Origin: Desulfobulbaceae bacterium
GTDB taxonomy: Bacteria > Desulfobacterota > Desulfobulbia > Desulfobulbales > Desulfobulbaceae
DNA length: 64,000 bases
Assembly: GCA_003508005.1 (NCBI GenBank)
Contig: DNUE01000013.1
Coordinates: 99,895-163,894 of the forward strand
Direction: 5' to 3'
The notes beneath the pieces were generated by a model. The model searched no databases. It saw only the letters and a program-made list of their open reading frames with translations, and was not told the origin of the DNA. Shown here in pieces: positions 17,824 through 26,522 of the stretch. The translations under genes were made by a program, and so were the position numbers. The first letter of the stretch is position 1; each line of letters starts with the position of its first letter.

Positions 17824-19680
17824 TCAGTCGCTCTCGTCCAGGCCGTGCCGCTCTTCATGTGCAGGTTCGATCATCGGGCTTCGGTACCTGGGCCCAACCC
17901 TGATATCCCCGACCTCCCCGTTAAAGACATCCACTGCGGTCAAAACCAGCGTATCGTTGGCAAGGGCTTGGCGCTCCTGCTGCGGAGTGATGCCCTTGAT
18001 GGGATCAACCGCGCAGGCATCCGAGTCCGGCAAGACCAGGCTGATCCTGAAATTTTCCTGAAAGAAATCCAGGGCTAATTCAGTGAGCAGAGTGATATTT
18101 TCACGGTTTTTCAACATCCTGCAGTCTGCTGGATTCTGAAAGTGGATAATAAGCTCATCGCCCCTGACCTCAATATCCGCGGCCTGGCGCAGGGCGGACG
18201 CCATCCATTCCTTCCGCTCCCGGACATAGGCCAAATACTCGTTCCAATGCCGACGGACATTCTTGCTCGAAGAATCCCGGAGGGGAGTCTGCTGTTCTCC
18301 ATGCTGCCTCTGCAAAGCCGCCTCAGTCTCTGGCGCCAATTCCAGATCCTCGCCGGAAGGAGGGGACGGAGGCTGATCGGCATTTCCGCCGGAATCTTCC
18401 TGGGCAGCAGATATCAACCGCTCATCAGAATTTTTTTTTTCTCGGGACACCACTTCGTGTGATTCCGACATTTGCCGCCGGTCAGTCTGGCCTGCCGGCA
18501 CTGGCCGCTGTGAACGCTCAGAAGCAGGTGAGACGCCGTTTGCGGCAAGAATTTCGTCTAACCGTGCCAAAAGCGAGGTGACTGGAACCACCTCCCGAAC
18601 CTGGGCGGCCCTGATGAACGCCATTTCCAGAGCAAACCTTGGCTGTGATGCGTTGCCCGCCTTTTCCAGCTGTTCCAGCAGGAGATGAAAGAGCAGCATC
18701 AGAGTGCCCGGAGAGAACCTGGCGGCGCACTCCTGCAACAATATCATCTGCTCCTCGGGCAGATCAACAAGCCGTTCGGGATTACGGCTGACCCTGCAGA
18801 TCACCAGGGCCCGGCACCAGGAAAGGAGATCATTGGTGAACCGCTTGACATCCATGCCGAATTCATAGATCCGTTCGAGCTGGTCCAGCGCCTCGTCAAG
18901 ATTACCTGCCAGGAGGGCGGAAACAATATCCGCAACAACCTGGTGACTGACCAGCCCAAGGATGTGGGTGAGATCGGAAACAGTGACCTTGCTGCCGCAG
19001 TAGGAAAAGACCTGATCCAGCAGGCTGAGCCCGTCGCGAGCACTGCCAGCGGCCTCCCGGACGACAAGCGCCAGCGCCGCCGGCTCGATCTCCACTTTCT
19101 CGGCCCTCGCCAGGGCGCTGAAATGTTCCGTCAGTTCCCGGCTTTCGATACGCTTCAGCTCGTAGCGCTGGCAGCGGGAGAGAATGGTTACCGGCACCTT
19201 ATGCAGTTCCGTGGTGGCGAACATGAAAAACACATGCCGAGGCGGTTCCTCCAGAGTCTTGAGCAGCGCATTGAAGGCCTCGGCGGTCAACATGTGCACT
19301 TCATCGATGATGATGATCTTGAAGCGGGAGGCGGCCGGCATGAACCTGATATTCTCCTTCAGTTCTCGGATTTCCTGGATGCCGCGGTTTGAGGCACCGT
19401 CAATCTCCACCAGGTCCACGCTGGCGCCGCTATTGATCTCGAGACAGGAGCGACAATGGTTGCAGGGTTCGGCCCCCTCGCGCTTCTCGCAGTTGAGCGC
19501 CTTGGCCATGATACGGGCCAGGGTGGTCTTGCCGACGCCGCGCACGCCGCTGAAAATCATGGCGTGGGCCACCCGGTCCTGGGCAAGTGCGTTCTGCAGG
19601 GTGCGGACAACGGGCTTCTGCCCCACCACTTCGCTGAAATTTCGGGGACGGGCCTTGCGGGCAAGAACTAGATAGGACAC
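17824..19680 (-). CDS. dnaX: DNA polymerase III subunit tau/gamma
   Basis: The clamp-loader ATPase and replisome organiser, 618 residues as tau. It has GTG start codon and the family N-terminus SYLVLARKARPRNFSEVVGQ, Walker A GVRGVGKTT, a zinc site with cysteines near 64-79 (CNHCRSC), Walker B IIIIDEVHM and sensor GSARDGLSLLDQ. Domain III follows to about residue 370, then a low-complexity linker and a C-terminal tau-specific domain. An A10 run at codons 414-417 (18431-18440) puts both shifted frames onto an early stop, predicting a gamma-like product of about 418 residues. It heads the dnaX-ebfC-recR group, downstream of SRP RNA. Confidence 0.96.
   Translation of the reverse strand: MSYLVLARKARPRNFSEVVGQKPVVRTLQNALAQDRVAHAMIFSGVRGVGKTTLARIMAKALNCEKREGAEPCNHCRSCLEINSGASVDLVEIDGASNRGIQEIRELKENIRFMPAASRFKIIIIDEVHMLTAEAFNALLKTLEEPPRHVFFMFATTELHKVPVTILSRCQRYELKRIESRELTEHFSALARAEKVEIEPAALALVVREAAGSARDGLSLLDQVFSYCGSKVTVSDLTHILGLVSHQVVADIVSALLAGNLDEALDQLERIYEFGMDVKRFTNDLLSWCRALVICRVSRNPERLVDLPEEQMILLQECAARFSPGTLMLLFHLLLEQLEKAGNASQPRFALEMAFIRAAQVREVVPVTSLLARLDEILAANGVSPASERSQRPVPAGQTDRRQMSESHEVVSREKKNSDERLISAAQEDSGGNADQPPSPPSGEDLELAPETEAALQRQHGEQQTPLRDSSSKNVRRHWNEYLAYVRERKEWMASALRQAADIEVRGDELIIHFQNPADCRMLKNRENITLLTELALDFFQENFRISLVLPDSDACAVDPIKGITPQQERQALANDTLVLTAVDVFNGEVGDIRVGPRYRSPMIEPAHEERHGLDESD
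18431..18440 (-). other. A10 slippage site inside dnaX
   Basis: On the coding strand ten consecutive A follow CGAG, read as GAA AAA AAA AAT. A shift to the -1 frame (or one inserted A in the mRNA) gives AAA TTC TGA, stopping after two codons. A +1 shift (one deleted A) stops after six further residues. The position, at the end of domain III, matches where gamma ends in species that make it by frameshifting or transcript slippage. There is no clear upstream Shine-Dalgarno-like stimulator; a small CGGC/GCCG stem lies about 45 bases downstream. Confidence 0.6.
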
Positions 19681-19791
19681 GTTTGCTCAAAAGTATTGGT
19701 TAAGGTAATTCGTAGACGTAGAATAGAAGAAAGAAAGGGTTTGAACAAGGGAAAAGAAGCAGGCAAGGCAGCAGTGGCAGGCCCTTAAAAA

Positions 19792-19897
19792 AGGATAGCC
19801 AGGCACCCCTGCAACACACAGGGAGCTTCACTACCGCTGCTTCCTCCCGGACCTGACGGGGTTTGTGATTCCTTGTTGCGCAGGACCCGGCTATCAC
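19792..19897 (-). ncRNA. ffs: Signal recognition particle RNA (small, 4.5S type)
   Basis: The hallmark apical sequence GTCAGGTCCGGGAGGAAGCAGC-type core is present (read in two parts as GTCAGGTCCGGG and AGGAAGCAGC), with the internal loop partner around CCCTGTGTGT and closing ends GTGATAGCC and GGCTATCC that pair over the whole length. About 106 bases. A CCTTTTTT tract follows the 3' end on the minus strand. It lies between tRNA-Ser and dnaX, and would form the Ffh/FtsY targeting particle. Confidence 0.95.
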
Positions 19898-19920
19898 ACC
19901 TGAGTCACATGTCAAATGGC

Positions 19921-20006
19921 TGGCGGAGAGGGTGAGATTCGAACTCACGGTACTTGCGTACACACGCGTTCCAGGCGTGCACCTTAAGCCACTCGGCCAC
20001 CTCTCC
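19921..20006 (-). tRNA. tRNA-Ser (GGA anticodon)
   Basis: Acceptor GGAGAGG pairs with CCTCTCC, CCA is encoded, and the anticodon loop CTGGAAC gives GGA for TCC/TCT codons. A long variable arm (TGTGTACGCAAGTACC) and GTTCGAATC T-loop are present, as in class II tRNAs. SRP RNA begins 24 bases downstream. Confidence 0.97.
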
Positions 20007-20114
20007 GTTTCACTGGCCTGTAAGTGGAGACCGGTGCTCGATACCACAGCCTTCCGACCCCAACATAAATTTTTTATTTTAACCGATTTTTCCCCTATTA
20101 CAAGGTAAAAATTA

Positions 20115-20600
20115 TCAACTTCGCCGCATTTGGAAAAAATTCTGGAGCAGCAGGCTGCACTCCTCGGCCAGAACCCCGCCGGTTACGAGAAAAGAATGGT
20201 TCAGCAATCCATCGCTGCCCAGGCGGTATTTTGACACTACCGCCCCGGCTTTCGGGTCGCCCGCCCCGAATACCAACCGCCGGATACGGGCATGCACCAT
20301 GGCCGCCGCACACATGGCGCAGGGCTCAAGGGTTACATAGAGGGTTGTGCCGGGGAGACGATAATTGCCCAGCCGGGAAGCGGCGGCGCGCAACACCCGT
20401 ATTTCTGCATGACCTGTAGGGTCATGTCCAGAGACGATCCTGTTGCCGGCTGCTGCGATAATTTTGCCTTCGGAATCGACAAGAACAGCCCCCACCGGGA
20501 CCTCCTGTTCTGTCTCCGCCTCCCGAGCGACTTCCAGGGCAATACCCATCAGCTTAATGTCAATCTCACCGCTTTCCAATGGCGTAACAACCTTTTCCAT
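20115..20600 (-). CDS. tadA: tRNA-specific adenosine deaminase TadA
   Basis: Converts wobble A34 to inosine in tRNA-Arg. The cytidine-deaminase fold carries the zinc site: GHAEI with the catalytic glutamate near residue 60 and PCAMCAAAMVHARI with both cysteines. EVPVGAVLV and VFGAGDPKAGAV are also typical. The open frame extends upstream to 20705, but that part is translated hairpin repeat, so the ATG at 20600 is chosen; no good ribosome-binding site is visible there. The gene precedes tRNA-Ser, SRP RNA and dnaX on the same strand. Confidence 0.93.
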   Translation of the reverse strand: MEKVVTPLESGEIDIKLMGIALEVAREAETEQEVPVGAVLVDSEGKIIAAAGNRIVSGHDPTGHAEIRVLRAAASRLGNYRLPGTTLYVTLEPCAMCAAAMVHARIRRLVFGAGDPKAGAVVSKYRLGSDGLLNHSFLVTGGVLAEECSLLLQNFFQMRRS

Positions 20601-20615
20601 AACGTTTGAGGTAAC

Positions 20616-20673
20616 TGGCGCCGGAGCGCCAGCGGAGGGAACCCCAACAGCTGCGCTGTTGGGGTTCCCTCCG
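20616..20673. repeat. Tandem hairpins: 6-bp stem plus perfect 19-bp inverted repeat before tadA
   Basis: TGGCGC/GCGCCA (20616-20631) encloses four bases. Immediately after, CGGAGGGAACCCCAACAGC at 20633-20651 and its exact complement at 20655-20673 enclose just TGC. The second would be an extremely stable stem or DNA cruciform. Neither side has a T-run, so it is not an ordinary terminator. It may be a REP-like mobile repeat, a transcription block or a leader structure of tadA. Confidence 0.8.
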
Positions 20674-20840
20674 GTTGACCAAAAGGTTAGACAAAATCGC
20701 CGCACATACCCCCAAAATTAAACAGTTTCTACTTTTAACTAAGGCTCAATGTTTTACCATAAAATTCCCGGCGTAATTTTTAAATCACTGCCGTTCTAAT
20801 TTTGGGTCGCTGCATCAATATGTTTGAACTATTGTTCATA

Positions 20841-21029
20841 TTACCACTCTCTGGGCTTTGGCGAATGGAGAAAGCACCCTTCTTTGTCCCGTTCCACCTC
20901 CATCGCTGCGCGGAATAAGTGAGAGAAAACAGATGATTCAGGCGTGACACAAAGACGGCCCAAGTTCTCAATTTCGATTTTAGCAATGGGAACAGATGTC
21001 ATAGGTCCAACTGGTACATTCTCCAACAA
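20841..21029 (-). pseudogene. Unrecognised short ORF, possibly a gene remnant
   Basis: The frame encodes about 62 residues from a TTG, with PVGPMTSVPIAKIEIENLG and SSVFSHLFRAAMEVERDKEG, which look like ordinary protein sequence rather than chance. The frame is open back to a stop near 21053 and has no ATG or ribosome-binding site. It may be the tail of a larger gene whose front was lost. No family is recognised. Confidence 0.3.
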
Positions 21030-21136
21030 CGCAGTAAATTCATAGGTTTCATTGCTTTACTTTTATGCTCAATGCGATAATATTACAAAAAGGAAATAAC
21101 ACTAACAAATTTGCAGTCATCGAGGTCTCGGGAGCC

Positions 21137-22507
21137 ATGACAACCTTGAAAAAATATTCGATACTTGTCTACGAATGCCATGATGACTGCCAGAACAGCC
21201 TGGACAATGCTCTGGGTGACATGGCAAGGTTGATTTTTCTCAACAACCAGAAATTGTACATGCAAGAAATCGACAGGAACCACTTCGACGTCATCATCCT
21301 GAATATCACGCCCAATAAACCGAACAGGTTCTTCCTGCTCAAGCACACCCGTGACCAGCTGCCGTTTACTCCGATCGTCGTAACCAGCAAATTCGAACTG
21401 ACCGAGCTTATCGTGCAATCCATCAAACTGGGGGCCTACGATTTTGTCAGCCAACCCTTCTCTCCGGCCAAGATGCGGCTGGTCGTCCAGAAGGCGATCA
21501 AGCAGCGGGAACTGGAGAACGAGATCGACTACCTGCGCGGCAGGCAGGATATCATCTACGATTTCAGCATGATCGTTGCCGAAAGCCCGTCCATCAAGAA
21601 AGTTGTCAACAGTCTGATAAAATTCGCCGGGACCGACTCAACCATTCTCATCACCGGCGATACCGGGACAGGCAAGAGCTTTCTCTCCGGCTCGATCCAC
21701 TACAACAGCCCACGACGCAACAAACCTTTCATCAAAATTAACTGCGACAACATCCCGGAGCGGCTTCTGGAGAGCGAGCTGTTCGGTCACGAAAAAAACG
21801 CATTTCCGGGCTCGGACAAACAGCGGATCGGCCGGCTCGAACAGGCCAACGGCGGCACCATCTTTCTCGACGAGATCGGCGAAATGAGCCTGGCAATGCA
21901 GAGTAAGCTGCTCCGCGTTTTGGAAGACAAGTCCTTCGAACGGGTCGGCGGCAACAGGACCATTACCGTCGACGTCCGGGTCATAGCCGCCACCAACAAG
22001 GATCTTGGCAGACAGATTGACCTCCATAAATTCCGGGAGGACCTGTTCTACCGCATCAACGTCCTGCCGGTGCACCTCCCCCCCCTCAGGGAGCGGTTTG
22101 AGTGCATAGAGCCCCTGTCAAAGATCCTGCTCAAGAAAGGCTGCGGGGCCCTGAAAAAGAAGATCAGCGGATTCAAGCCTATGGCCATTGAGATTATCAA
22201 AAGCTATGACTGGCCGGGCAATATCAGACAACTTTCCAATACTATCGAGAGGGCGATCATCCTCGAGGAAACCGAGACCGTCGGCCCGGAGAGCATTTCC
22301 ATCCCGAACTTCCACACCCCCACTATCCCGCCTGACTCCTATGAGCCGTTGGCCACCCATGAAAAAGAGCTGATTCTCAGGGCACTGAAGGACAACCTCT
22401 GGGTACAGAAAAATGCGGCCCGCCGGCTGGGGATCAGCCCCCGTGCCCTGAACTACAAAGTGAAAAAATTCGAAATCACGCACCCCAACTGGCGCAAAAA
22501 CAGGTAG
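21137..22507 (+). CDS. Atypical NtrC-like regulator with degenerate receiver and GAFTGA loop
   Basis: The order receiver (residues 8-125), AAA+ domain (about 150-375) and Fis-type helix-turn-helix (about 425-450, KNAARRLGISPRALNYKVKK) is that of an NtrC-family enhancer-binding protein. The receiver has Asn where the phospho-aspartate belongs (DVIILNITPN) and Gln for the conserved Lys (SQPF). Walker A (GDTGTGKS), Walker B (GGTIFLDEIGEM) and the FREDLFYRINVLPVHLPPLR region are intact. The sigma-54 contact loop, normally GAFTGA, reads NAFPGS. It may therefore act without phosphorylation and perhaps without sigma-54. The ATG at 21137 follows GAGG by 11 bases; an earlier ATG at 21065 has no site. 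Confidence 0.88.
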   Translation: MTTLKKYSILVYECHDDCQNSLDNALGDMARLIFLNNQKLYMQEIDRNHFDVIILNITPNKPNRFFLLKHTRDQLPFTPIVVTSKFELTELIVQSIKLGAYDFVSQPFSPAKMRLVVQKAIKQRELENEIDYLRGRQDIIYDFSMIVAESPSIKKVVNSLIKFAGTDSTILITGDTGTGKSFLSGSIHYNSPRRNKPFIKINCDNIPERLLESELFGHEKNAFPGSDKQRIGRLEQANGGTIFLDEIGEMSLAMQSKLLRVLEDKSFERVGGNRTITVDVRVIAATNKDLGRQIDLHKFREDLFYRINVLPVHLPPLRERFECIEPLSKILLKKGCGALKKKISGFKPMAIEIIKSYDWPGNIRQLSNTIERAIILEETETVGPESISIPNFHTPTIPPDSYEPLATHEKELILRALKDNLWVQKNAARRLGISPRALNYKVKKFEITHPNWRKNR

Positions 22508-22579
22508 GCCTGGACAGCCCGGAACCCAACCGGCACGACGCCTGCCTCGTCCTGCCCCGCACAGGATCTGCAGGTTGCA

Positions 22580-22882
22580 TTATTTTGGTGCTTTTTCACC
22601 GTAGCGTTCCTCATAGCTCTTGTAGTAGCGGCGTCCTGTTTCCGACTCCGTCGGATCTTCTGCCAATTTTTGATCAATCCTGCTTGGCAGTTTAAAAATA
22701 TTATTGCCAGTAACAAGTTCATAGCCCGAGGCAAGGGCGAAAAGCACAACAAAGAGGATTAGCGCCTTTTTTAGATAATGGGCAAACTTATCACTGAAAT
22801 AGCTCAAGACACCGCATAAAACAGCGGCGCCGGCAAGAAATAGCCAATAGCTCCTCAAAAAATCAGGCAAAGAGTGCAGCAT
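22580..22882 (-). CDS. Small hypothetical membrane protein
   Basis: About 100 residues with two hydrophobic helices (near 12-28, LFLAGAAVLCGVLSYF, and 38-56, LILFVVLFALASGYEL) and a charged C-terminal tail ending YEERYGEKAPK. AGGAG lies five bases before the ATG at 22882, which is preferred over the adjacent ATG at 22885. No family is recognised. The 360 bases between it and the BepA-like gene (22883-23242) show no supported gene. Confidence 0.6.
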   Translation of the reverse strand: MLHSLPDFLRSYWLFLAGAAVLCGVLSYFSDKFAHYLKKALILFVVLFALASGYELVTGNNIFKLPSRIDQKLAEDPTESETGRRYYKSYEERYGEKAPK

Positions 22883-23242
22883 CATTTCTCCTGGGCGATA
22901 TCGTTCCGTTCTCCATCCTGTTTTCTCCCCGCGGTGATCCATGCAGACAAGGGTCAGCGATCGATTCACTATGAATAAACCGAAGCTGCAATTCTGTCAT
23001 GTGTACCTGCAATCTGCCTGAATGGTCAATGTCCGTTGCGCCGAACGGCGCCGAAAACCATATCCCAAACGGTGCAAAGCTGAGCATTTGAAGGACACCA
23101 AGGCAGAAGGAAGGTACAGCGGGCGATGGAAGATTTCGCACGCGCCTTGCAACGGTGCGGTGGTGTTTTTCCACAACATATATCCGTGAATAACGATACG
23201 GGGACTTTGCCGATGAAGGAATAAGGGCGAAACTGCCTTCAT

Positions 23243-24676
23243 CTACAACTTTGCCAGCTCTTCAAGCCTGAGCAGAATCCTGTCCGCTTCCTCCTGAATT
23301 GAGGTGGCAACCGTTGCGTCTTTCCTCGCTTTTTTCAAGCAATCCCTGGCCAGTTCCAGCCTCCCTTCATAGAGATAGTATTTGGCCAGATAAAAGTTGC
23401 TCATGCCCGGGAGCCCCTGGCTGGCCTTGATCCGCCCCATTTCGAAATAGACACGAGGATACTCGGGCAGGGCGGACATCACCTTGGCGTACAACTGTTC
23501 AGCCTCCTCAACCTTGCCGGTTATTTCATAAGCCCTGGCCAGGTGAAACGCCGCATACATATCCTCCTGATTCTTGCCAACAGCACTGGCAAAGAGTTCG
23601 ATGGCCGACTCCGCTTTTCCTGAATCGAGAAGAATGATACCGGCATCGATATCCAGGAGTGCGCGGCCAGGGAAATGGCTGCGGACCTTGTCCAGAAGCT
23701 CCAAGGCCTTGGCAAAATTCAACTCTTTCGCCTCCAGCAGGGCAAGGCCGTAGGTGGCCATGGCGATCTCTTCCCGGTCCTGACCCTTGGTGAGTGCATT
23801 GACAAAAAAGGCCCTGGCATTCTGCGGATTGTCAACCAGCACCTTAGCCCGGTACTTGATCCGCATAAATTCAAAATTATCGGTTTGCTGGTAATAGTCC
23901 TCCTGCACCTTGCCCCGTTGGTACTCAAGCAGAGATTGGACATAATCGAGCCGTGCCTCGGGATTGGGGTGGGTCAGGAGATAGGGGGGGATCTGCTCGG
24001 ATCGATACCGGCTGATCCGGCGCATGGTCCGGAGCATTCCCTCCATGGCCAGGGGGTCACGGTGCAGGGCATGCAGCCAGTCATAGGACAGCCTGTCGGC
24101 CTCCTCTTCATCCTGCCTGCTGAAATGCAGGGTCACCGCCTGACCGGCGGCCTGGATCCCGGTAAAGAGACCGGAGGCCAGGGAAGGATCGCCAAGGGCC
24201 AGGCTGGCCAGGGCCAGGGCCATGGAAATAGCCCCCACCTTGCCGCTTTTGTCAGAACGCGAAGCGATATGCCGGCTCACCACATGACCAACCTCGTGCG
24301 CCATGACGCTGAGCAGTTCGTCCTCGCTCTTCATTGTCTCCAGCAGACCGGTAAAAAAGAAAATCAGCCCGGAAGGCGCGGCAAAGGCGTTGAACTCCTG
24401 ATTGGGGACTACGTAAAAACGGAATTCGAAAAATTGCGGCCCGGTCAGTTCGACAACCATCCGCCCGAGACGATTAACATACTGCGAAATATCAGGATCA
24501 TCCAGGAGATGGAATTCGGATCGGATTTTGTAGAGAAGCCTTTCCCCGATATCCCGCTCCTCGCCTATGGTCAGGGCCTGCACTGATGCCGGAGGCAACA
24601 GTTGCCCTGCGACAAGGAGCATACAGCACAGCAGGGAAAACAGACGGCCGGGCAATGATACGGAAATGAACTTCAT
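23243..24676 (-). CDS. Periplasmic M48 metalloprotease with TPR repeats (BepA-like)
   Basis: A 477-residue secreted protein. The N-terminus is a signal peptide (LFSLLCCMLLVAGQLLPPAS). The M48 domain has the zinc motif HEVGH (in LSVMAHEVGHVVSRH) and the third ligand in EEEADRLSYDW. From about residue 260 the chain is made of TPR-like helices (for example FAKALELLDKVRSHFPG). BepA in enterics chaperones or degrades outer-membrane proteins such as LptD, and a similar role is likely. It is transcribed alone. Confidence 0.9.
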   Translation of the reverse strand: MKFISVSLPGRLFSLLCCMLLVAGQLLPPASVQALTIGEERDIGERLLYKIRSEFHLLDDPDISQYVNRLGRMVVELTGPQFFEFRFYVVPNQEFNAFAAPSGLIFFFTGLLETMKSEDELLSVMAHEVGHVVSRHIASRSDKSGKVGAISMALALASLALGDPSLASGLFTGIQAAGQAVTLHFSRQDEEEADRLSYDWLHALHRDPLAMEGMLRTMRRISRYRSEQIPPYLLTHPNPEARLDYVQSLLEYQRGKVQEDYYQQTDNFEFMRIKYRAKVLVDNPQNARAFFVNALTKGQDREEIAMATYGLALLEAKELNFAKALELLDKVRSHFPGRALLDIDAGIILLDSGKAESAIELFASAVGKNQEDMYAAFHLARAYEITGKVEEAEQLYAKVMSALPEYPRVYFEMGRIKASQGLPGMSNFYLAKYYLYEGRLELARDCLKKARKDATVATSIQEEADRILLRLEELAKL

Positions 24677-24879
24677 AGTGTTAGGAAAAATATAATCTTG
24701 TTTTATGATAATACTTACTATCCGTCAATCCGGCAAGGTTCTTGTGTTTTTCCGAAAGGTTCTATGAGCTTCTCATCGATTGGTCTCCATGGGTGACACA
24801 GTTCCAGTTGCTGTTCCTTGCTGCTTGCGGTACAAATACTGACGCAACCATTGCCCGCGTTAAATGAGGCCCGGTAACG

Positions 24880-26517
24880 ATGTCCACCCCGACCACCCCT
24901 CTCCTGTCCATAAGAAACATGTCCCTTTCCTTTGTCAGTGACGAGAACCCGGAAGGTCAAAGCCGGGTGCTGACCGATGTCTGCCTTGATATCCACCCCG
25001 CCTCCACCCACGCCCTAGTCGGCGAATCCGGTTCCGGCAAATCGGTTACCGCCCTCTCTGTGCTGCGGCTGCTCGAGGATGTCGCTCAGGTTCGCACCAG
25101 TGGGAAGGTTCTGTTCAAGGGCATGGATCTGCTTGCCCTGCCCATGGACAACATGCTGGCCATCAGAGGCAACCAGATCGCCATGATCTTCCAGGAGCCC
25201 ATGACCTCGCTCAACCCGGTGTACACCGTCGGCAACCAGTTGATGGAACCCCTGATGCAGCATCAGGGACTGAGCCGTGCCGAGGCGAGAGATACAGCTG
25301 TCCAGCTTCTGGCCCGGACCGGGATCACCCAGCCCGAGTTCCGGGTGAACTCCTACCCGCACCAGCTGTCCGGCGGGCAGCGGCAACGGGCGATAATCGC
25401 CATGGCCCTGGCCTGCCGGCCGGCGCTGCTCATCGCCGACGAACCCACCACCGCCCTGGACGTCACCATCCAGCAGCAAATCCTGGTTTTGATTAAGGAT
25501 CTGCAGCAGGAGTACAACATGGCGATGCTGCTCATCACCCACGACCTGCCCCTGGTGCGCAAAATCGCCGATACGGTTTCCATCATGCACCAGGGCAAAA
25601 TCGTCGAACAGGGCACTACCGATGATATTTTCGCTGCGCCCCGGGATGCCTACACCAGGAAGCTCCTCGCCGCCGTCCCCGGGGATCCCCCACCACTTCG
25701 GCAGACCGCACCGCCGCTACTGAGCCTGCGCAAGATCCGCTGCGATTTTGTCCTCAGCAAAGGGGTTCCGTTCCTGTTCGCTTATGCCAAATCAACCATC
25801 AGGGCGGTGGATGACGTCTCCCTGGAAATACCCCAGGGCGGGACCTTGGGAATTGTCGGCGAGTCCGGCTCCGGCAAAAGCACCCTTGCCATGTGCCTGC
25901 TCCGGCTGGTCCCATGCAGCGGCATCATCGTCTATGCAGGCAGGGACCAAAAAATCACCCTGTCGACACTGAGCAACCGGGAAATACGACCTTTGCGCCG
26001 GGACCTGCAGATCGTTTTCCAGGATCCTTTTTCCTCGCTCTCCCCCCGTCTGACCATCGGCCGGATCATCGGCGAAGGGCTCAGGGTCCACAATATCGGC
26101 GGCAGCAAAGCGAAACAGGAGCATCTGGTCTCTCAGGCCCTGCTGGATGTGGATCTCGACCCGGAGATGCGACACCGCTATCCCCATGAATTTTCCGGGG
26201 GGCAGCGGCAGCGGATCGCCATTGCCCGGGCCATCATCCTGCAACCGCGGCTGCTGATCCTCGACGAACCCACCAGCGCCCTGGACATGACCATCCAGGC
26301 CCAGATCATCGAGTTGCTCAAGCGGCTCCAGCAGCGATACGGGATGACCTACGTCTTTATCAGCCATGATCTGCGGGTGGTCCGTTCCCTGGCCAACGAA
26401 ATCGCGGTCATGCAAAACGGGAGGGTTGTCGAAAGCGGACCTGCGGCAACCGTCTTTGCCAAGCCGCAGCAAGAGTATACCAGGCATCTCTTCCGGGCCG
26501 CCTTTCTGGAAGGCTGA
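24880..26517 (+). CDS. Peptide-type ABC transporter ATPase with two nucleotide-binding domains
   Basis: Two complete ABC domains in one 545-residue chain, like YejF. Domain 1 has GESGSGKS near residue 52, LSGGQRQR near 163 and a Walker B ending ADEPT. Domain 2 has GESGSGKS near 328, FSGGQRQR near 439 and LDEPTSALDM. Each ends with the oligopeptide-ABC tail (YTRKLLAAVPG and YTRHLFRAAF). No permease or binding protein gene is adjacent, so partners must lie elsewhere. It is five bases upstream of uvrC and probably cotranscribed. Confidence 0.93.
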   Translation: MSTPTTPLLSIRNMSLSFVSDENPEGQSRVLTDVCLDIHPASTHALVGESGSGKSVTALSVLRLLEDVAQVRTSGKVLFKGMDLLALPMDNMLAIRGNQIAMIFQEPMTSLNPVYTVGNQLMEPLMQHQGLSRAEARDTAVQLLARTGITQPEFRVNSYPHQLSGGQRQRAIIAMALACRPALLIADEPTTALDVTIQQQILVLIKDLQQEYNMAMLLITHDLPLVRKIADTVSIMHQGKIVEQGTTDDIFAAPRDAYTRKLLAAVPGDPPPLRQTAPPLLSLRKIRCDFVLSKGVPFLFAYAKSTIRAVDDVSLEIPQGGTLGIVGESGSGKSTLAMCLLRLVPCSGIIVYAGRDQKITLSTLSNREIRPLRRDLQIVFQDPFSSLSPRLTIGRIIGEGLRVHNIGGSKAKQEHLVSQALLDVDLDPEMRHRYPHEFSGGQRQRIAIARAIILQPRLLILDEPTSALDMTIQAQIIELLKRLQQRYGMTYVFISHDLRVVRSLANEIAVMQNGRVVESGPAATVFAKPQQEYTRHLFRAAFLEG

Positions 26518-26522
26518 CCTGC

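Noticed and set aside
19401..19700. Several long minus and plus frames inside dnaX and other GC-rich genes
   Set aside because: They are shadows of a well-supported gene, with no start signals or plausible protein sequence.
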